A DNA stretch of 53,866 nucleotides, taken from the NCBI GenBank assembly GCA_029556615.1, contig JAKQDD010000001.1, positions 1 through 53,866 on the forward strand. The letters are read 5' to 3'. This document shows positions 51,564 through 53,866 of this stretch, in pieces. The DNA is from Verrucomicrobiota bacterium. GTDB lineage: Bacteria; Verrucomicrobiota; Verrucomicrobiia; Limisphaerales; J093. The translations under genes and the position numbers were made by a program. The notes under the pieces are model-generated. The model did not search any database and was not told the origin of the DNA. It saw only the letters and a list, made by a program, of their open reading frames with translations. How positions within the stretch are numbered: position 1 is the stretch's first letter; each line of letters opens with the position of its first letter.

Positions 51564-53594
51564 CTACTGCACCACGAGGATGTCGTGAATGCCCACCGAG
51601 GGCAAAGTCAAGGATACCACACCATCACGAAACTCGAACGGGACAGGGACATCCCCCGGTTCCCGGCTGATCCGGGCAGGCGGCGCCTCCTGCCGGATGC
51701 GAACGGCGAGCGGACCCACGGGCGGAATCGACTCGAGGATCGGCTCGCTCCAGTGCGGGCCGGCGGTGTTGACCAGGTTCACCGCCAGCTTGCCGCCCAT
51801 GCGGTTGACCACCACATCCACATCCGGCGAACCGCGCACCTCGACCTTCGGAGCCGGAAACAGCCGCCGCACGAGCGATCCCAGGAACATGCGGCCGACC
51901 TCGCTTCGGGTGGCAAGATACCCTTGGCCGAACGAGAAATACGTGGCGGCGACCAACCCCTTGCCATGACGCGTGATCGAGGCCGCGGGCAGGGCGGCCG
52001 ATGCCACGTCGTTGGTCGCATGCAGAGAGCCCCACGCCTCCGCCCTCGACCCCAGCCGGGCGGATTGCACCGGCCCTTGCGTGACCATCCAATCGCCGGA
52101 ATGCGCCAGAAACCGCGGCGTTGTGCGGACGTCGCCGTCGAGCACGACATCCAGTTCCTCCGAGAAGAGCCCGGCCGTGCGCGGCCCGATCAGCAAGAGG
52201 CTCCCCCCGTCCCGGACATAGGCTGCCAACGCGTCGCGAAACCCCGGCTCGAGATACTCCCACTCCGGCACCACGACGAGCGGGTACTGGGACAATCGCC
52301 CGGCCAGATGATGCTCGCCGAGCACCTCGATCGATTGCTGCTCTCGCAGCAGCGCCTGCAGTGCGCCGCTGATCCTCGATAGATCCCGGCTGAACAACCC
52401 GCTCGCCTTCCGATAGTGCGCCGGCGTCGAGAACAAGAGCGCCACTTGCGGCACTTGTTCCGCACCCTGGCACACCGCCTGCCGCTCCCGGCAAAACCGG
52501 GCCACCTCCGCCATCACCGGAATCCGCTCCTCCCGGATGGATCCGTCCCGCTTCTGGGTGATGTACGCTTGAAACCCGCCCCCCAAAGCGAGAACCACCG
52601 CCGCCTCACGCTCGAGCTGGGTGGCGGTCTTCACGGTGGCGCCGCCTTTGCCCGCCTTCAGCGTGAAACTCCAGGCCATCAGGTCCCACGGCTTCCCCTG
52701 GCGCGCCAGATAACGCGCCGAAAGACGCGCCGAGTTCACGCTGTCCTCCGGCGAGTAATCGCCGGAAAGGAAGTCCACGGGGGCGCACACCGGCTCCGGC
52801 ATGTGATCCGTGAAGGCCCAATTGCTGCACATCTGAAACGTGGGATGCGTCCGCTTGACCTCGCCGATGTAGTGGCGCAAGTAACGCCGAAACGCCTCGC
52901 GATGAAACTCGAGAAGCTCGAACCAGTGCGGGTCTGAGGCCTTGCGCGGAACCTCGGTCCAACCGGTGGCCTCGCGGAACGCCCGCAGGGCCGGGTCGCT
53001 CCAATCCGGCACTGAGGCCCAGCATTCGCCATCCACCCAGACGCCGTCCACACCGTAGTCGCCCGCCAATTCCCGGAGCTGGGGAATCAGCAACCGCTCG
53101 GCGTAAGGACCGAAGAAGGACGTCGCGTTGCCGTTCGTCTTGCCGTCAGCGTTCACGGCCGCCCAATCCGGATGCTGGAGAATGGCCTCGGAATCCCAAA
53201 CACCCGAGTAGTGCATGTACAGCGCCACCCCGCGCTCGGCCGTGACCTGGCGCCAGAGCCGCAGGGGATCCCCGACGAAACCCGGGGCGGGATTGCCCGC
53301 CCGGGTGGGGTAACTCGACAGCCCGCGATGCCCCTTGCAATCGATCTGCAGGTAATCAGGGCGAACCTGATCGATCACATTCTCGATCATCGCCCGGGTG
53401 GTGTTCTTGCCGATCTCCGTGCAATCCGGCCCGGCGTGGAAGTCAAAATGCACCCCCAGGAAACTGTCGGCACGCTTCAGCCGCGGGGGCGCACCAGCTG
53501 CCGGGGCCGCGGTCTCAGCCGCGCTCGCCCCTGCCAACCACACACCCACGCCGAGGACAACAACCATCCGAAGACACCCGAGAAAGAAGTGCAT
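51564..53594 (-). CDS. Secreted glycoside-hydrolase-like TIM barrel protein
   Basis: 676 residues from the ATG at 53592-53594, which opens the signal peptide (MHFFLGCLRMVVVLGVGVWL); the frame continues to 53699 into repeat-like DNA. Residues about 45-380 read as a TIM barrel of the GH29/GH42 type: FLGVHFDFHAGPD, RPDYLQIDCKGHRG, GVALYMHYSGVWD and DYGVDGVWVDGECW, where the Asp and Glu of VDGE are candidate catalytic residues. A Rossmann-like domain follows (about 400-500, EWEYLEPGFRDALAAYVRDG then GSLLLIGPRTAGL), as in the trimerisation domain of GH42 beta-galactosidases. The end is a beta-sandwich. Exact family and substrate are not certain; fucosidase or galactosidase is the nearest guess. 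Confidence 0.8.
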   Translation of the reverse strand: MHFFLGCLRMVVVLGVGVWLAGASAAETAAPAAGAPPRLKRADSFLGVHFDFHAGPDCTEIGKNTTRAMIENVIDQVRPDYLQIDCKGHRGLSSYPTRAGNPAPGFVGDPLRLWRQVTAERGVALYMHYSGVWDSEAILQHPDWAAVNADGKTNGNATSFFGPYAERLLIPQLRELAGDYGVDGVWVDGECWASVPDWSDPALRAFREATGWTEVPRKASDPHWFELLEFHREAFRRYLRHYIGEVKRTHPTFQMCSNWAFTDHMPEPVCAPVDFLSGDYSPEDSVNSARLSARYLARQGKPWDLMAWSFTLKAGKGGATVKTATQLEREAAVVLALGGGFQAYITQKRDGSIREERIPVMAEVARFCRERQAVCQGAEQVPQVALLFSTPAHYRKASGLFSRDLSRISGALQALLREQQSIEVLGEHHLAGRLSQYPLVVVPEWEYLEPGFRDALAAYVRDGGSLLLIGPRTAGLFSEELDVVLDGDVRTTPRFLAHSGDWMVTQGPVQSARLGSRAEAWGSLHATNDVASAALPAASITRHGKGLVAATYFSFGQGYLATRSEVGRMFLGSLVRRLFPAPKVEVRGSPDVDVVVNRMGGKLAVNLVNTAGPHWSEPILESIPPVGPLAVRIRQEAPPARISREPGDVPVPFEFRDGVVSLTLPSVGIHDILVVQ

Positions 53595-53660
53595 AAGAAA
53601 TTCGGTGGCTCGAAGCCTACCCCGCCTCGGCTGGCGACGCAAGCGAGGGGGCGCCGTCCC

Positions 53661-53866
53661 GGATCCTCGCCTAACGCCTGCGGCGCGAACGTGGGCCATC
53701 GGCTCGTGGTGGGTTTTCGCCTTGAAGGCGCGTGGGGTGTCGGCTCCGGGGTGGCCCGCCCGCTGGCGGGCGGGCGCTATAGGGTTTGGAGGGAATGGGC
53801 CCGCCCCGGGGGCGGGCTTTCAAATCCGCGAAAACCCCGGACTGGGCGGCTCAAGGCGTCTGGTCA
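53661..53866 (+). repeat. Family A element, copy 3 (cut by window end)
   Basis: Begins GGATCCTCGCCTAACGCCTG and continues to the last base, matching 48132 onward. It contains the hairpin GCCCGCCCGC with GCGGGCGGGC (53754-53775) and the small palindrome CGCCTT G AAGGCG (53719-53731). It lies just upstream of the glycoside-hydrolase-like gene, in the 272-base end stretch, which holds no other feature I can recognise. Confidence 0.85.

Overview
The window is GC-rich bacterial DNA of a type I associate with Verrucomicrobiota, most likely a Pedosphaerales/Limisphaerales-like lineage. This rests on gene content, not on a marker gene: no rRNA, tRNA or universal protein is present. The supporting content is Tat-exported Gfo/Idh/MocA oxidoreductases, PD40/HzsA-like and YVTN cytochromes, lamin-tail/CotH giant proteins, and secreted proteins ending in the short 'FYR/FFR' C-terminal module common in that phylum. 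I recognise about 25 protein-coding genes. Nearly all encode exported or membrane proteins, many for polysaccharide turnover or surface binding.

Layout. 149-5224 (minus): a GH78 alpha-L-rhamnosidase and a secreted structural protein. 5426-6081 (minus): a VapBC-type toxin-antitoxin pair with a palindromic operator. 6216-10736 (plus): a Tat-exported TIM-barrel-like protein and a beta-propeller di-haem cytochrome. 11105-15768 (minus): a tight three-gene operon (CmcI/RmoM-like methyltransferase, aldo/keto reductase, F5/8-PD40-dihaem protein). 16081-22887 (minus): two secreted proteins, one a 1765-residue lamin-tail/CotH giant. 23405-26742 (plus): Gfo/Idh/MocA plus a HEAT-repeat protein. 27585-34405 (minus): a 1756-residue multidomain protein and a vanadium haloperoxidase-like phosphatase. 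35156-39491 (plus): a complete four-gene ABC exporter of adaptor, ATPase and two FtsX permeases. 39595-40431 (minus): a sugar-phosphate isomerase. 41221-50456 (plus): a lectin/Ig/PA14 giant ending in a strong terminator, then two paralogous SGNH-TPR membrane proteins. 50706-53594 (minus): a TPR protein and a glycoside-hydrolase-like protein.

The most unusual content lies between the genes. At least five families of dispersed, hairpin-rich repeats (called A to E here) fill the gaps, often joined into mosaics. Family B (about 180 bp, three full copies) folds into two consecutive stems, and one stem shows an A-T to G-C compensatory change with a G-T intermediate. Family A (about 254 bp, four or five copies) carries a conserved GC hairpin and a second stem with wobble changes. 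Several copies abut or supply the stop codon of a neighbouring gene. Both full copies of family D lie between convergent genes. I see no transposase, so these look like non-autonomous elements, structured RNAs or REP-like terminators mobilised in trans.

The second noteworthy system is the SGNH-TPR pair. In both proteins a TPR segment is inserted between the catalytic Ser/Asn blocks and the His block, and the usual DxxH is ExxH. All assignments come from reading the sequence; no database search was run.
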